A stretch of DNA of 64,000 nt. Origin: JBBECJ01 sp963763325 (GTDB lineage Bacteria > Chloroflexota > Chloroflexia > Thermomicrobiales > CFX8). The DNA is taken from positions 434,001 through 498,000 of the forward strand of contig CAVXOL010000024.1 in the NCBI GenBank assembly GCA_963763325.1, written 5' to 3'. The position numbers and the translations under genes were made by a program. Below the pieces are notes generated by a model. It was not told the DNA's origin. It ran no database searches and saw nothing but the letters and a program-made list of their open reading frames with translations. The stretch's first letter is position 1. The number at the start of each line of letters is the position of its first letter. This document shows, piece by piece, positions 45,734 to 54,498 of this stretch.

Positions 45734-46476
45734 GTCGATGCCTCCGATGTTGCGGCAGCATCGACGAGTGCGATCTCCAGCCGCTTGTTAATGCGCCCCT
45801 TTGAGCGCGTTCCAATGACGCGAATCCCTCCGACTTCGGAGGTGTTACGAACGTGAGTCCCGCCGTCCGCCTGTAAATCCAGACCCTCTATCTCGACGAC
45901 GCGAACCTGTGTGATGCCTTCAGGGAGCAGGTTTATTTTCGTCCGGATCAGATCGGGAATTCGGAATGCTTCTTCGCGCGGAAGCGTCCGCCAACGAACC
46001 TCGCGCCCGGATTGGATGACCTCATTCGCAATCTGCTCGATGAGGCCCACGCGCTCGGGGTTGAGGTCCTCCAGCTCGAAGTCCATCCTGGCCTTGTCGA
46101 TGTCCATGTTGCCGCCGGTAACCTGCGCGCTAAATTGGCGGAAGACCACGCCGCAGAGCACGTGTAGCGACGTGTGTGTCCGCATCAGCCGGTAGCGCCG
46201 TTCCCAGTCAATGGTGCCGCTGACCCGGTCGCCGGCGCTGGGTGGACCGTTAGCCGATTCAATGGTATGCACGACTTCGCCACCACGCTTGGCGACACTT
46301 GTGACGCTCCACACCCGGCTACCATCGGTGAGTGACCCTGTATCGTGCGGCTGACCACCGCCAGTCGCGTAGAAGGCTGTCCGGTCGAGTATGATCGCGC
46401 CATCGTCGGTGACAGATACGACCGTCGCGTCGAATGTGCGCTGATACGAATCGTTGAGATAGAGTAGCTCGGTCAT
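45730..46476 (-). CDS. Alanyl-tRNA editing protein (AlaX)
   Basis: The 248-residue protein hydrolyses mischarged Ser- or Gly-tRNA(Ala) in trans, by family. Zinc ligands of the editing site are visible: HTSLHVL (HxxxH) and DGGTHVRNTSEVGGI, with a preceding FYATGGGQPHDTG segment. It has the size of the AlaX-M group. The start ATG 46476 (MTELLYLND) is preferred over the frame start at 46506. It is translationally coupled to the aminotransferase downstream. Confidence 0.9.
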   Translation of the reverse strand: MTELLYLNDSYQRTFDATVVSVTDDGAIILDRTAFYATGGGQPHDTGSLTDGSRVWSVTSVAKRGGEVVHTIESANGPPSAGDRVSGTIDWERRYRLMRTHTSLHVLCGVVFRQFSAQVTGGNMDIDKARMDFELEDLNPERVGLIEQIANEVIQSGREVRWRTLPREEAFRIPDLIRTKINLLPEGITQVRVVEIEGLDLQADGGTHVRNTSEVGGIRVIGTRSKGRINKRLEIALVDAAATSEAST

Positions 46477-46561
46477 GGCCCAGATTTCCGCTCGCCGGTC
46501 AGTCAAAGCGGCCGCCGGCAGGCGACCGCACCACGATTATCCGTACGGTTGCACGTCCACG

Positions 46562-47846
46562 TCAACTCTCAGACACGCCGCACCAGTCAAGGATAAACGA
46601 GCCAAGCACTCGAGCGGTCGGAACCAGCGAGTCCAGATCCAGCCATTCATCCGCTTCGTGCGCGCCAAACCCGTTGCAACCGTAACAAAGGGCGGGCATT
46701 CCGGCATAGACAATGAAATTGCGCATGTCATTCGTCCCGGTACCTGAATGGCCGATCAGTGGTCGGTTGTGCTCTTCTTCGTGATGCCGGCTGAGAATTT
46801 CGACCAGCGGCTCGTCAGGCGCGATCTCTGAACCTGGGCTATGGAATCCATACCAGGTCAGAACCGGTGGATGCTCCACCAGCCAGGGATCACGCTCAGT
46901 CGCGCGTTCGATCGCGGCTGCGACGTGCGCTTCGGTCACTTCAACCGTTTGACCGGGATACATCGAAAGACGGCACTCAATGACGCACTTCCCCGCAACA
47001 CTCGATGGCCAGTCGCCGCCCTGGATGACGCCGACGTTCAGATTGATCGGGTGCTCGATGCCCTCGAACGCTGGATGTGAATCCTCGTTCAATCGAGTGT
47101 CGAGATCCTGAAGCTCCTGGATGATCGGAATCATCTTGTAGATCGCGTTGACGCCTTTCCAGGAGACGGCGGCGTGGACCGCTTCGCCCAACACTTCGAC
47201 GCGAAACCAGACGACTCCGACATGCGCGCGGGTGTAACCGTAGTTGGTCGATTCAGAGACGATGACGCCATCTGCCCGATAACGGTTTTCATCGCGGAAG
47301 CACGCTGCCAACGCGCCGTTGCCGGTACATTCTTCTTCGATCACGCTCTGGACGGTGAGGTCGGCGCCGAGGCCGATCCCGAGGTCGCGGATCAGCCGCG
47401 AGACGAACAGGTTGACAGCCAGTCCCGACTTCATGTCGTACGCACCGCGCCCGTACATTCTCCGCCCGACGATCTCGGCCGCCCACGGGTCATGGGTCCA
47501 GTTGTCGAGCGGCTCCGGGCTAACGACGTCGATATGACCATTGAGAATCAGCGACCGGCCACCGCCCGAGCCTGGATAGACTGCCGCGACGTTTGGGCGA
47601 CCCGTGAACGGCACGCCGCTGTTACCCGCTCCAGGCCGATCCAGCAACGAATCGTCGAGGTCCCAGATGTCCGGCTCGACGCCACTCAATCGAATGTAGT
47701 CGGCGACCGCCTCGCTGCGCGCCAGCTTCGTTGCCGAGAACCGATCGACAGCGAACAAGTTGCTGGATCAGATCAACAAGTTCGTCCTGCCGCTCATCGA
47801 TCGCGGCGTACAGCTGCTTCCGCGCAGATTCAAACCGATTGGCCAC
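46562..47846 (-). pseudogene. M20-family peptidase/deacylase (ArgE/DapE-like), frameshifted near N-terminus
   Basis: The main frame carries the metal sites: LILNGHIDVVSPEP, RGAYDMKSGLAVNLF, SVIEEECTGNGAL and SESTNYG, plus the dimerisation domain and C-terminal GCNGFGAHEADEW. The N-terminus is in another frame (GTG 47846 after GAGGGGGCGGA; QDELVDLIQQLVRCRSVLGN). Dropping one base (plus-strand A about 47724) joins GNEA to ARSEAVADYI. By family it removes an acyl group or cleaves a peptide from a small substrate. Both halves look intact, so sequence error is likely. Confidence 0.85.
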
Positions 47847-48002
47847 TCCGCCCCCTCGCCGCGCTCTTCGGACTATCGATGCTCGCCGCAGGATACCAGC
47901 AGGGATCGTCTGTCACCTTGTCGCGACGGCATTCGGCAGGGTATCGTCGCGCGTGCCGCAGGCATCATCCGCTGGGCTGCGGCGGAGTGAAACGGAGAAG
48001 TC

Positions 48003-48594
48003 ATGGAGTTTTCCGACGTCGTTCGTAAGCGCAGGATGGTGCGCCATTTCAAGCCCGATCCGGTTGACCCGGAAGTCGTTGACAACCTGCTGCGGCTTGC
48101 CCAACGGGCACCAAGCGCAGGTTACACGCAAGGTCAGTCGTTATGTCATCGTCACCGATCCTGTGCTTAGGAAAGAAATAGCCCGCCTGTGCGGCGAGGA
48201 ACATTACGAGGAAGCACTCGGTCATCCGTGGATCTCCGAGGCGCCGGTCCAGGCCATCGCCTGCGTCAGTGAAGCGGCGTACCATCAACGCTATCAGGAG
48301 CCGGACAAGCTGCAGGAGGATGGCAGCGAGATCGTGTGGCCAGTTCCGTTCTGGTTCGTCGATATTGGTTGCTCGGTCATGGTGTTGCTGTTGGCAGCAG
48401 TCGACAACGGACTCGCTGCCGGTTATGCCGGAATCTTGGACACTCCAGGCTTGAAGAATTTGCTGGGCATTCCCGATGATGTCACGCCGGTGGGAGTTAT
48501 CCCGATTGGCTACGCCGACCAGGATACGCCATCACCGTCGCTCAAACGTGGGCGCCGGTCGTTCGACGGATTCGTCCATCGAGAGCGCTGGTAG
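48003..48594 (+). pseudogene. Nitroreductase family protein, frameshifted
   Basis: The N-terminal part (ATG 48003, GGAG 6 nt upstream) has FSDVVRKRRMVRHFKPDPVD and LLRLAQRAPSAGYTQGQ. The rest lies one frame over: RYVIVTDPVLRKEIARLCGE, WPVPFWFVDIGCSVMVLLLA and PDDVTPVGVIPIGY. Dropping one T at 48141-48142 gives GYTQGQSYVIVTDP, the expected joint. Such flavoproteins use NAD(P)H to reduce nitro or quinone groups, or act in related dehalogenations. It diverges from the M20 gene. Confidence 0.85.
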
Positions 48595-48616
48595 CCGAAC
48601 ACGAGAGGTGAGCAAA

Positions 48617-49108
48617 ATGATCGCAGAGTGGGATGTCCCGGCTTCAAAACCGTCTTCAACTGATGGCGCGCCACACGTCGTGGCTGTCGTGCCGTTACCG
48701 GACGCGCTCGGTGGGGCTGGAGAAATTCTCGTCGTCTCGGCGTTCGGGAACCTGAAACTGCCATCCGGGGAGATCCAGCCGCGCGAGACCAGTCTGCGTG
48801 CCGTATCGCGCGTCGTACTCGGGGCGACAGGGGTTCGCGTGACTCCGGAACGGCTGATCTATGTCGTCGAGCAGCACGGCAAGCCACTTGCGCTGTGTAT
48901 GCTCTGCGCGCTGGTCGAGGCAGACGACTCCGATACCAAGCCCGGAGTTCGATTCGCCAACATCAGCGCATCTGACGGTGATTTTGAGCCAGCGCCGGTG
49001 CGCGAGCTGCTGATCGAAGACGTACGCTCGGGCTTCATGCGCGGAGTTGCGCATGTCGCTGTGAGCTTTGATGAGGACGGTCAGGAGCAATCGACCGTCA
49101 CCTGGTAG
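48617..49108 (+). CDS. Degenerate Nudix-fold protein
   Basis: The 163-residue protein has GEILVVSAFGNLKLPSGEIQ followed by PRETSLRAVSRVVLGATGV. Compared with the Nudix box (GX5EX7REUXEEXGU), the first Gly, Glu and Arg are present, but the REUXEE segment reads RVVLGA, so metal-binding glutamates are missing. It is probably not a hydrolase; binding or regulatory roles are possible. I chose ATG 48617 with GAGAGGTGA upstream. It follows the nitroreductase by about 20 nt and precedes the lipoprotein gene. Confidence 0.6.
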   Translation: MIAEWDVPASKPSSTDGAPHVVAVVPLPDALGGAGEILVVSAFGNLKLPSGEIQPRETSLRAVSRVVLGATGVRVTPERLIYVVEQHGKPLALCMLCALVEADDSDTKPGVRFANISASDGDFEPAPVRELLIEDVRSGFMRGVAHVAVSFDEDGQEQSTVTW

Positions 49109-49139
49109 AGACGTTTGCAACGCTGAGAGGGAATTCATA

Positions 49140-50126
49140 GTGGAGTTTCGCTGGAAACGAGGACAGGCTGTTATCGCGCTCGTATGCGTGATGCTGCTAG
49201 TGGTCTTAGCCGCCTGCGGCAACGGCGATGACGACGATGATGACGTTACAACGTCGAATTCGTCGTCGACCGTTACAGTGGCATCTTCGGGGGCTGAGGG
49301 TACATCGACGGTTGAAGACGATGCTGAGACAGAAACTTCCGCGTCCGCGACTGCAACCGAGGAAGACGACGACGGCGAGCCAACCTCCACCAGTCCGGCG
49401 GAAGCGACCGCGACCGAAGGCGATGACGATGAGCCAGCCGCCACCTCAACATCGGCTACCAGCGATCCGACAGCGACGGAGTCTTCCGATGTGACGACGC
49501 CTGATACCGACACAGGCGGGGTCGACGAAGTACCGGAATTTGAGACGCTCGATCCGGAACTGCTGCCGAACTTCTCGCTGACGATGAACTTCGACGCGAT
49601 CAACCTGTCGGGGACACCTCAGACAACGTTGATGATGCAGATGGAACAGAGCGCGGTCGACAACTACCATCTCGTGATGGAGACCGATGGAGAAGAGCTC
49701 GAATTCTGGACGATCGGTGAGCAGTCATGGACGTCGATGGGCGGTGAAACCATCGAGTCTCCGACCGGCCCACTCTTCAGCCCTGCCGACATCCTGACGA
49801 CCGGCGAACTCATCCCGGAAGGGCTGAACGCTCGCGAGGAGGGCAGCGAGGAAGTCAACGGACGCCAGACAACGAAGTGGGTCGTCGATGGCGCCGATTA
49901 CGTTGAATACATGAACGAGGAAGCGCAACTCGAAGGGACATCGACGGTCGAGATGACCGACGGCACGGGTGAGGTCACAATCTGGGTCGATGACGAACTC
50001 AACATCATGATCAAAGCCGAGGGCGATGTCGCCTGGAACAACAGTGACGACACCGAGGGTTCACTGATCTACGACTACGAGATCCACGACATCGGCACGA
50101 CGCCAGATGTCGTCGCCCCGCTGTAA
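49140..50126 (+). CDS. Lipoprotein with acidic Thr/Ser linker, LolA/LppX-like
   Basis: The GTG at 49140 (GAGAGGGA upstream) gives a signal sequence with lipobox VVLAAC-G. A very acidic and Thr/Ser/Ala-rich linker of about 120 residues follows. The folded part has NFSLTMNFDAINLSGTPQTT, ELEFWTIGEQSWTSMGG and TGEVTIWVDDELNIMIKAEG. This beta-rich pattern resembles LolA/LppX-type lipid-binding lipoproteins. The downstream gene is a paralogue. A role in envelope lipid or polymer handling is inference. Confidence 0.75.
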   Translation: MEFRWKRGQAVIALVCVMLLVVLAACGNGDDDDDDVTTSNSSSTVTVASSGAEGTSTVEDDAETETSASATATEEDDDGEPTSTSPAEATATEGDDDEPAATSTSATSDPTATESSDVTTPDTDTGGVDEVPEFETLDPELLPNFSLTMNFDAINLSGTPQTTLMMQMEQSAVDNYHLVMETDGEELEFWTIGEQSWTSMGGETIESPTGPLFSPADILTTGELIPEGLNAREEGSEEVNGRQTTKWVVDGADYVEYMNEEAQLEGTSTVEMTDGTGEVTIWVDDELNIMIKAEGDVAWNNSDDTEGSLIYDYEIHDIGTTPDVVAPL

Positions 50127-50134
50127 CCCGCACC

Positions 50135-50182
50135 AGCGCACACGACGACGCCGGCTCAAAGGCCGGCGTCGTCGTGTGCGCT
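50135..50182 (+). terminator. Long perfect hairpin after first lipoprotein gene
   Basis: Arms at 50135-50155 and 50162-50182 (21 bp) enclose a 6-nt loop tcaaag. The stem is GC-rich with no T run. It starts 9 nt after the stop codon, so it probably ends or stabilises that transcript. Confidence 0.75.
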
Positions 50183-50470
50183 CACTCGAAGCTGGCACGT
50201 GAAATGACCAAGTGCAACAATGGTGTACCGTTATGGCGTTTGCAAAGACGCTTCTTCTGTCGCCTGTATCCACTCTTGGAGATCTCTCCGCGTCTGACGC
50301 GTACGCGGTCGATGTGGGGTGCTCGCGTGCCATTCGGTCCGACATTGGATTACAGTCGTAACGCAAACAACTCCAGATCAGCGTCCATGCCTGTCTCGGG
50401 CATGTTTTCGTTGGAGTGACCGGCATGTGCCGAAGTTGATCAACGACGTCAGCGATATCGAGGAGGCAGG
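50183..50470. other. Intergenic spacer between paralogous lipoprotein genes
   Basis: 288 bp without a supported gene. It probably holds the promoter of the second lipoprotein gene; no clear -35/-10 pair was found. Confidence 0.35.
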
Positions 50471-51355
50471 GTGACAAAGTCGGTCGGACGCCGGCTGGTA
50501 TGGTTCGGTACGCTGGCAATCGTTGCCGGTCTGTCCAGTGGATGCATCGTCAGCTCGGACAACGCAGATCCGACGAATACAGTTTCCGTGTCGCCGTCTC
50601 TGTCAGCAACAATTGCTGCCACCTCCACATCCACCCCTCCCCCTCCGGCGACGGCGACCGCGACGACTGCGCCACCGACGGCAACACGGGTACCTCCAAC
50701 ACCAACGGCTACCTCTACCCCACGACCAACCGCGACCGCGACACCGATACCGAAGGTTCCGCTGGGCGCGATCACGCCCCTCAATCCCGACGCGATCCCA
50801 AACTATTCGCTCTCGACCGAGGTCGAGTTGCGCGGAGTTCCGAATCAGCCGGACTTCGTGATGTCACTCCTGATCCTTCAAGCAGCACCGAACCACTATT
50901 ACCTGCGCTCGACAGGCGGTAGTTCCGGTCTTGAGAGCTGGCTCGTTGACGGCACGACCTATCTGACCCAGGCGGATGGGTCAGTCGCTCAGCTCCCCGA
51001 AGGAAGTGACACGGCGCTCTTCTCGCCGTCTTTGCTTGTTCAGACGGTGCCGGCGATCTCAGGTGACACACTCGGGGTGATGCTCGGGATTGAAGACGTG
51101 AGTGGGAGACAGGCAACGCACTATCAGATCGAAGGCGCCGACCTCATGAACAGTGTGCCCTGGCTTCCAGGTGAAGGCGCGACGGACATCGAAGGTCAGG
51201 TCAACGTCTGGATCGACAACGAACTCCGCATTGTCCTGCGCCAGGAGTCAGATGTTCGCTGGAAGAACGCTGACGGTACACTGGGATCGTTTAAGGACCG
51301 CTACGAGGTAACGAACATCTCGACAACGGAACCGGTCACTGCACCCGGTTCGTAG
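50471..51355 (+). CDS. Lipoprotein with Thr/Pro linker, paralogue of the upstream lipoprotein
   Basis: The GTG at 50471 follows AGGAGG. The signal sequence ends in the lipobox LSSGC-I, then a Thr/Pro/Ala-rich linker runs to about residue 95. The folded part (IPNYSLSTEVELRGVPNQPD, LESWLVDGTTYLTQADG, VNVWIDNELRIVLRQESDVR) matches the upstream lipoprotein in layout: N-YSL/FSLT, WxxD/W-T strands, then WxDNEL and VRWKN/VAWNN near the end. It is likely exposed on the cell surface. The exact function is unknown. Confidence 0.75.
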   Translation: MTKSVGRRLVWFGTLAIVAGLSSGCIVSSDNADPTNTVSVSPSLSATIAATSTSTPPPPATATATTAPPTATRVPPTPTATSTPRPTATATPIPKVPLGAITPLNPDAIPNYSLSTEVELRGVPNQPDFVMSLLILQAAPNHYYLRSTGGSSGLESWLVDGTTYLTQADGSVAQLPEGSDTALFSPSLLVQTVPAISGDTLGVMLGIEDVSGRQATHYQIEGADLMNSVPWLPGEGATDIEGQVNVWIDNELRIVLRQESDVRWKNADGTLGSFKDRYEVTNISTTEPVTAPGS

Positions 51356-51365
51356 TTTTCGGACG

Positions 51366-52121
51366 TTACCGCTCGAATGGGTCGGGCTTTGGCTGAGCCG
51401 GGAACTGAATCTTACGCCGCCTGCGTCCACCCGGCCGCCACTTCCTGGCACCGGGATTGTGTGCCTGGCTCCAGGCGCCAGTCTTGACCGGCCGCTTTGG
51501 CTTCTTTGGTCCGCGAGCCGGAGTTCGCGCCTCACGTTGCAGCCCGCGCAACTCACGCTCGACGAGCCCGGGCAGTTGCTCGGCCTCAATGTCGGCCGCG
51601 CTGGCTGCCAGGCGTTTGCCCAGCTTACCTACCGTCTCGGCGTCGAGTCTCTGGCCCTGTTCGGCCAGTGTCAGCGCAATCTGTAACAACAACGCGTCGG
51701 TTGCCCGGGGGCCGGCGACCGCGTGCGCGATACCGATGAACGCCCGCTGTCCCTCGGGCGAACCGTCCAAGTCCCGCATCGCGAGTTGTGCTCCGAGGGT
51801 TCTCCACGAATCGGAGTGTCGCTGCTGGCGTGTCGAGCGATCTCCTCGTAGCGTGGCAACCATTGCCGCCACAGAATCAACGGTGATCGGCTGTCGCGCC
51901 GAGGCCATCTGTTCAACGGCAACGACGACCTCGCGTGGCGATACCCGAAAACCGGCTGCTACACGCACGTCGGAGACGAACTGCGCTGCCGGGCTGACGA
52001 CGCCCGCGTTCATCAACGTAACGCCGATCTGCTCGTACAGCACGTCGCGCGATGTTCGGCTCGCCTCTTCGGTATCAGTCTCCGGCTGGTCGAACGGTTC
52101 GTCTACTCGCTCTTCGGTCAA
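51366..52121 (-). CDS. Hypothetical protein, 251 aa, basic C-terminal tail
   Basis: The protein has an acidic N-terminus, a helical middle (DVLYEQIGVTLMNAGVVSPA, ALLLQIALTLAEQGQRLDAE) and a strongly basic tail from about residue 205 (Arg/Lys/Pro/Gly-rich), which may contact nucleic acid or anionic polymer. No family is recognised. Its start overlaps the CoA-transferase stop by 4 nt, so the two are co-expressed, which does not by itself suggest a shared pathway. Confidence 0.6.
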   Translation of the reverse strand: MTEERVDEPFDQPETDTEEASRTSRDVLYEQIGVTLMNAGVVSPAAQFVSDVRVAAGFRVSPREVVVAVEQMASARQPITVDSVAAMVATLRGDRSTRQQRHSDSWRTLGAQLAMRDLDGSPEGQRAFIGIAHAVAGPRATDALLLQIALTLAEQGQRLDAETVGKLGKRLAASAADIEAEQLPGLVERELRGLQREARTPARGPKKPKRPVKTGAWSQAHNPGARKWRPGGRRRRKIQFPAQPKPDPFER

Positions 52122-53335
52122 ATCACGCCACTCTCACGTAGGTTGCGGATGTCGTCGTCGGATCGGCCAATCTCTCGCAGCACCTCGGCAGTATGCTGTC
52201 CTAGCGTCGGTGGTGCCAGCCGAATTGAGGCCGGTGTGTCGGACAATTCATACGGAATGCCTGCCATCTTGAGCAGACCGGCCTCCGGATGTGCTATCTC
52301 GACGAGCATGTCTCGTGCCAGTACCTGCGGATGGCTGAAGACCTGCTCTACCGTGTTAATCCTGCCACTGGGAATACCAGCCCTGTAGCAGCCGTCGAGC
52401 CAATCCTCGGCATCACGAGTCTTGAACACAGACTGGAGCAAATCGACGAGCGCGTCACGATGTTCGACGCGGAGTGGATTCGTCGAAAACCGCTCGTCTT
52501 CGGCGATGTCGGGACGTTCCAATACTTCGCAGAGCGAGCGGAACTGACGGTCGTTACCCGCGCCGATCGTGATGTGCTGGTCACGCGCCTTGAACACCTG
52601 ATAGGGAACAATGCTCGCGTGGGCGTTACCGTAGCGCCGGGCCGGCATATTCGACACGAGATGGCTTTGACCAACATTCGCGAGCCAGGCGACCGCCGAT
52701 GTGAGGAGACTCGCATCCACTCGCTGGCCAATTCCAGTCGTCTCCCTCGCGCGCAACGCCGCCTGAATCCCGATGACAGTAAATAGCCCGGTCGTTATGT
52801 CGACAATTGCGACACCGACTTTCATTGGTTCCCCATCCGGCACGCCGGTGATCGCCATGATGCCGCTCTCGCCCTGGATAATGAAGTCGTAGCCAGGGCG
52901 GTCGGCCCACGGACCATCCGGTCCGTAGCCGCTGACAGTTGCCCAGACCAGACGCGGGTTGATTTCGCGCAACTGCTCGTAGCCGATGCCCATCCGCTCC
53001 AACGTTCCGAGTTTGAAGTTCTCGACAACGATGTCGCTGCGAGCCGCGAGATCACGGATAATCTGCTGCCCTTCGGTCGATTTCAGGTCCAGGGTGATGC
53101 CGCGCTTGTTGCGATTGATTGCCAGAAAATACGCGCTCTCGGTCCCGGCCCACGGCGGCCCCCAGGCACGGGTGTCGTCACCCTTTCCCGGCTGCTCAAC
53201 CTTGATTACATCCGCCCCGAGGTCCCCCAGGACCATCGTGCAGTACGGACCTGCCAGCACGCGCGACAGGTCCAGCACGCGCACGCCGCTGAGTGGGCCA
53301 GCAGTCTCGGTCATCGTTGTTCCGCTCTCGCTCAT
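52118..53335 (-). CDS. Family III CoA-transferase (CaiB/BaiF)
   Basis: The 405-residue protein has GVRVLDLSRVLAGPYCTMVL, LGADVIKVEQPGKGDDTR, FLAINRNKRGITLDLKS, VVENFKLGTLERMG and RPGYDFIIQGESGIMAITG, the family's hallmark segments including the aspartate of the YD motif. It moves CoA between carboxylic acids, for example formyl-CoA/oxalate or carnitine-type substrates. Specificity is not evident. Two ATGs (53335 and 53314) are possible starts. Confidence 0.9.
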   Translation of the reverse strand: MSESGTTMTETAGPLSGVRVLDLSRVLAGPYCTMVLGDLGADVIKVEQPGKGDDTRAWGPPWAGTESAYFLAINRNKRGITLDLKSTEGQQIIRDLAARSDIVVENFKLGTLERMGIGYEQLREINPRLVWATVSGYGPDGPWADRPGYDFIIQGESGIMAITGVPDGEPMKVGVAIVDITTGLFTVIGIQAALRARETTGIGQRVDASLLTSAVAWLANVGQSHLVSNMPARRYGNAHASIVPYQVFKARDQHITIGAGNDRQFRSLCEVLERPDIAEDERFSTNPLRVEHRDALVDLLQSVFKTRDAEDWLDGCYRAGIPSGRINTVEQVFSHPQVLARDMLVEIAHPEAGLLKMAGIPYELSDTPASIRLAPPTLGQHTAEVLREIGRSDDDIRNLRESGVI

Positions 53336-53418
53336 TCGGTCGTCGTGGTTGAATCAGACACCATCTGTGCGCCGGTGCCGGCGCGATTCAGGGCAACCTA
53401 GCCTATCACAGGGATTCG

Positions 53419-53790
53419 ATGGCAGAGACACGACCGCCGCACAGCAGACTGGCATTGCTGACCGCCGTTGCCGAAACCGACGCCACATTCCGACTTATCG
53501 ATGGTGACTGGATCGGCAAGTGCCTGATCTGCAACGGTCCCCTCCGCTTTGATGCCGCAACGGGAGGTGGGGCCACGATAGAGCATATCGTCCCGCGCAG
53601 TGCCGGGGGTAACAACGATCTGCTCAACCTTGCCCTGGCACATGCTGCGTGCAACTACGAAAAAGGCGTCCACTGGGACGAACCCAAACGGCGGCGCGGG
53701 CGATCGAAGGAGTATGATTACCTGGTAACCAGGCTCCTGACCAAACGTCGTGCCCGCTGGCGTGATCCTGAGTCGCGTCGGATGGTCTAA
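53419..53790 (+). CDS. HNH endonuclease-like protein, 123 aa
   Basis: The protein has a CLICNG zinc pair, then ATIEHIVPRSAGGNNDLLNL with the HNH His, and ACNYEKG with the second Cys and the Asn. This is the common small HNH layout. No intein, phage or restriction genes are nearby, so a housekeeping or orphan role is likely. It diverges from the CoA-transferase gene. Confidence 0.85.
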   Translation: MAETRPPHSRLALLTAVAETDATFRLIDGDWIGKCLICNGPLRFDAATGGGATIEHIVPRSAGGNNDLLNLALAHAACNYEKGVHWDEPKRRRGRSKEYDYLVTRLLTKRRARWRDPESRRMV

Positions 53791-53796
53791 CGCTAC

Positions 53797-54405
53797 TCAT
53801 GACACCTGAGCATCAAGATACTCCTCGATTGCGTCACATGCCTCCGCGATCAACCGCGCCGCGGTCGGATCAACGGTCAGCGCGAGCGGATAGAATTCTC
53901 TGCGACTAACATCGAGATATCGGCGAGCCTTGGCGGGGTCATCAGCATTCGGGACCGAGCGCAAATTGTGGATGCGATCTGCGAGCTTTAGCAATTTCGC
54001 ATCGGACGAAATCTCCCAGAGGTGTTCAAGATAGCGCTGGTCCCGGGCTGACTTGTCCGCGTCGGGGACCGGTTCCTTTGTCACGTCCGCGACGAGGCCA
54101 GTCGACCGCTCGCCGATCGCTCCGACGACATCATCCCTGCAAAGCCAGTCGCAATCTTCGAGGACATCATGATTCAGGGCAGCAACGAGCAGATCAACGT
54201 CGCGGCAACCAAGCTCTTCGCTGAGGACAATCGCAACGGCGACCGGATGCTCGATAAACGGCGATCCCTCGTCACGTCTGTGCTCGGCGTGCGCGGCGGC
54301 GGCAAACCGGTATGCGTTCACTAATCGCTCGGCGTCATCGGCGTGGAGTCTGGCCAGCACCGTCGTCAGGGAACGCGGTATCTCGGCCGGTCGATAGTCA
54401 TACAT
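53797..54405 (-). CDS. HD-domain (p)ppGpp hydrolase-like protein (MESH1/SpoT-HD type)
   Basis: The 202-residue protein resembles a stand-alone SpoT hydrolase domain: ANAYRFAAAAHA-like start, SPFIEHPVAVAIVLSEELGC, LLVAALNHDVLEDCD with the HD pair, TKEPVPDADKSARDQRYLEH and KLLKLADRIHNLRSV. These cover the six conserved HD motifs of alarmone hydrolases. No synthetase, TGS or ACT domain follows. I chose ATG 54405 (MYDYRPAEI) with GGGAGGG upstream, since the frame beyond is a shadow of the divergent gene. It probably degrades ppGpp or a related nucleotide. Confidence 0.82.
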   Translation of the reverse strand: MYDYRPAEIPRSLTTVLARLHADDAERLVNAYRFAAAAHAEHRRDEGSPFIEHPVAVAIVLSEELGCRDVDLLVAALNHDVLEDCDWLCRDDVVGAIGERSTGLVADVTKEPVPDADKSARDQRYLEHLWEISSDAKLLKLADRIHNLRSVPNADDPAKARRYLDVSRREFYPLALTVDPTAARLIAEACDAIEEYLDAQVS

Positions 54406-54498
54406 CACACACCCTCCCGTCGGTCCACTTTTGACTCCTGCTCTACGCGATATAGTACGGTACGCAACAGGATCGAATGCTCCCATGAGGTAGGGTGG

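Noticed and set aside
47174..48028. 284-aa plus-strand frame
   Set aside because: Antisense to the M20 peptidase, which has intact metal motifs.
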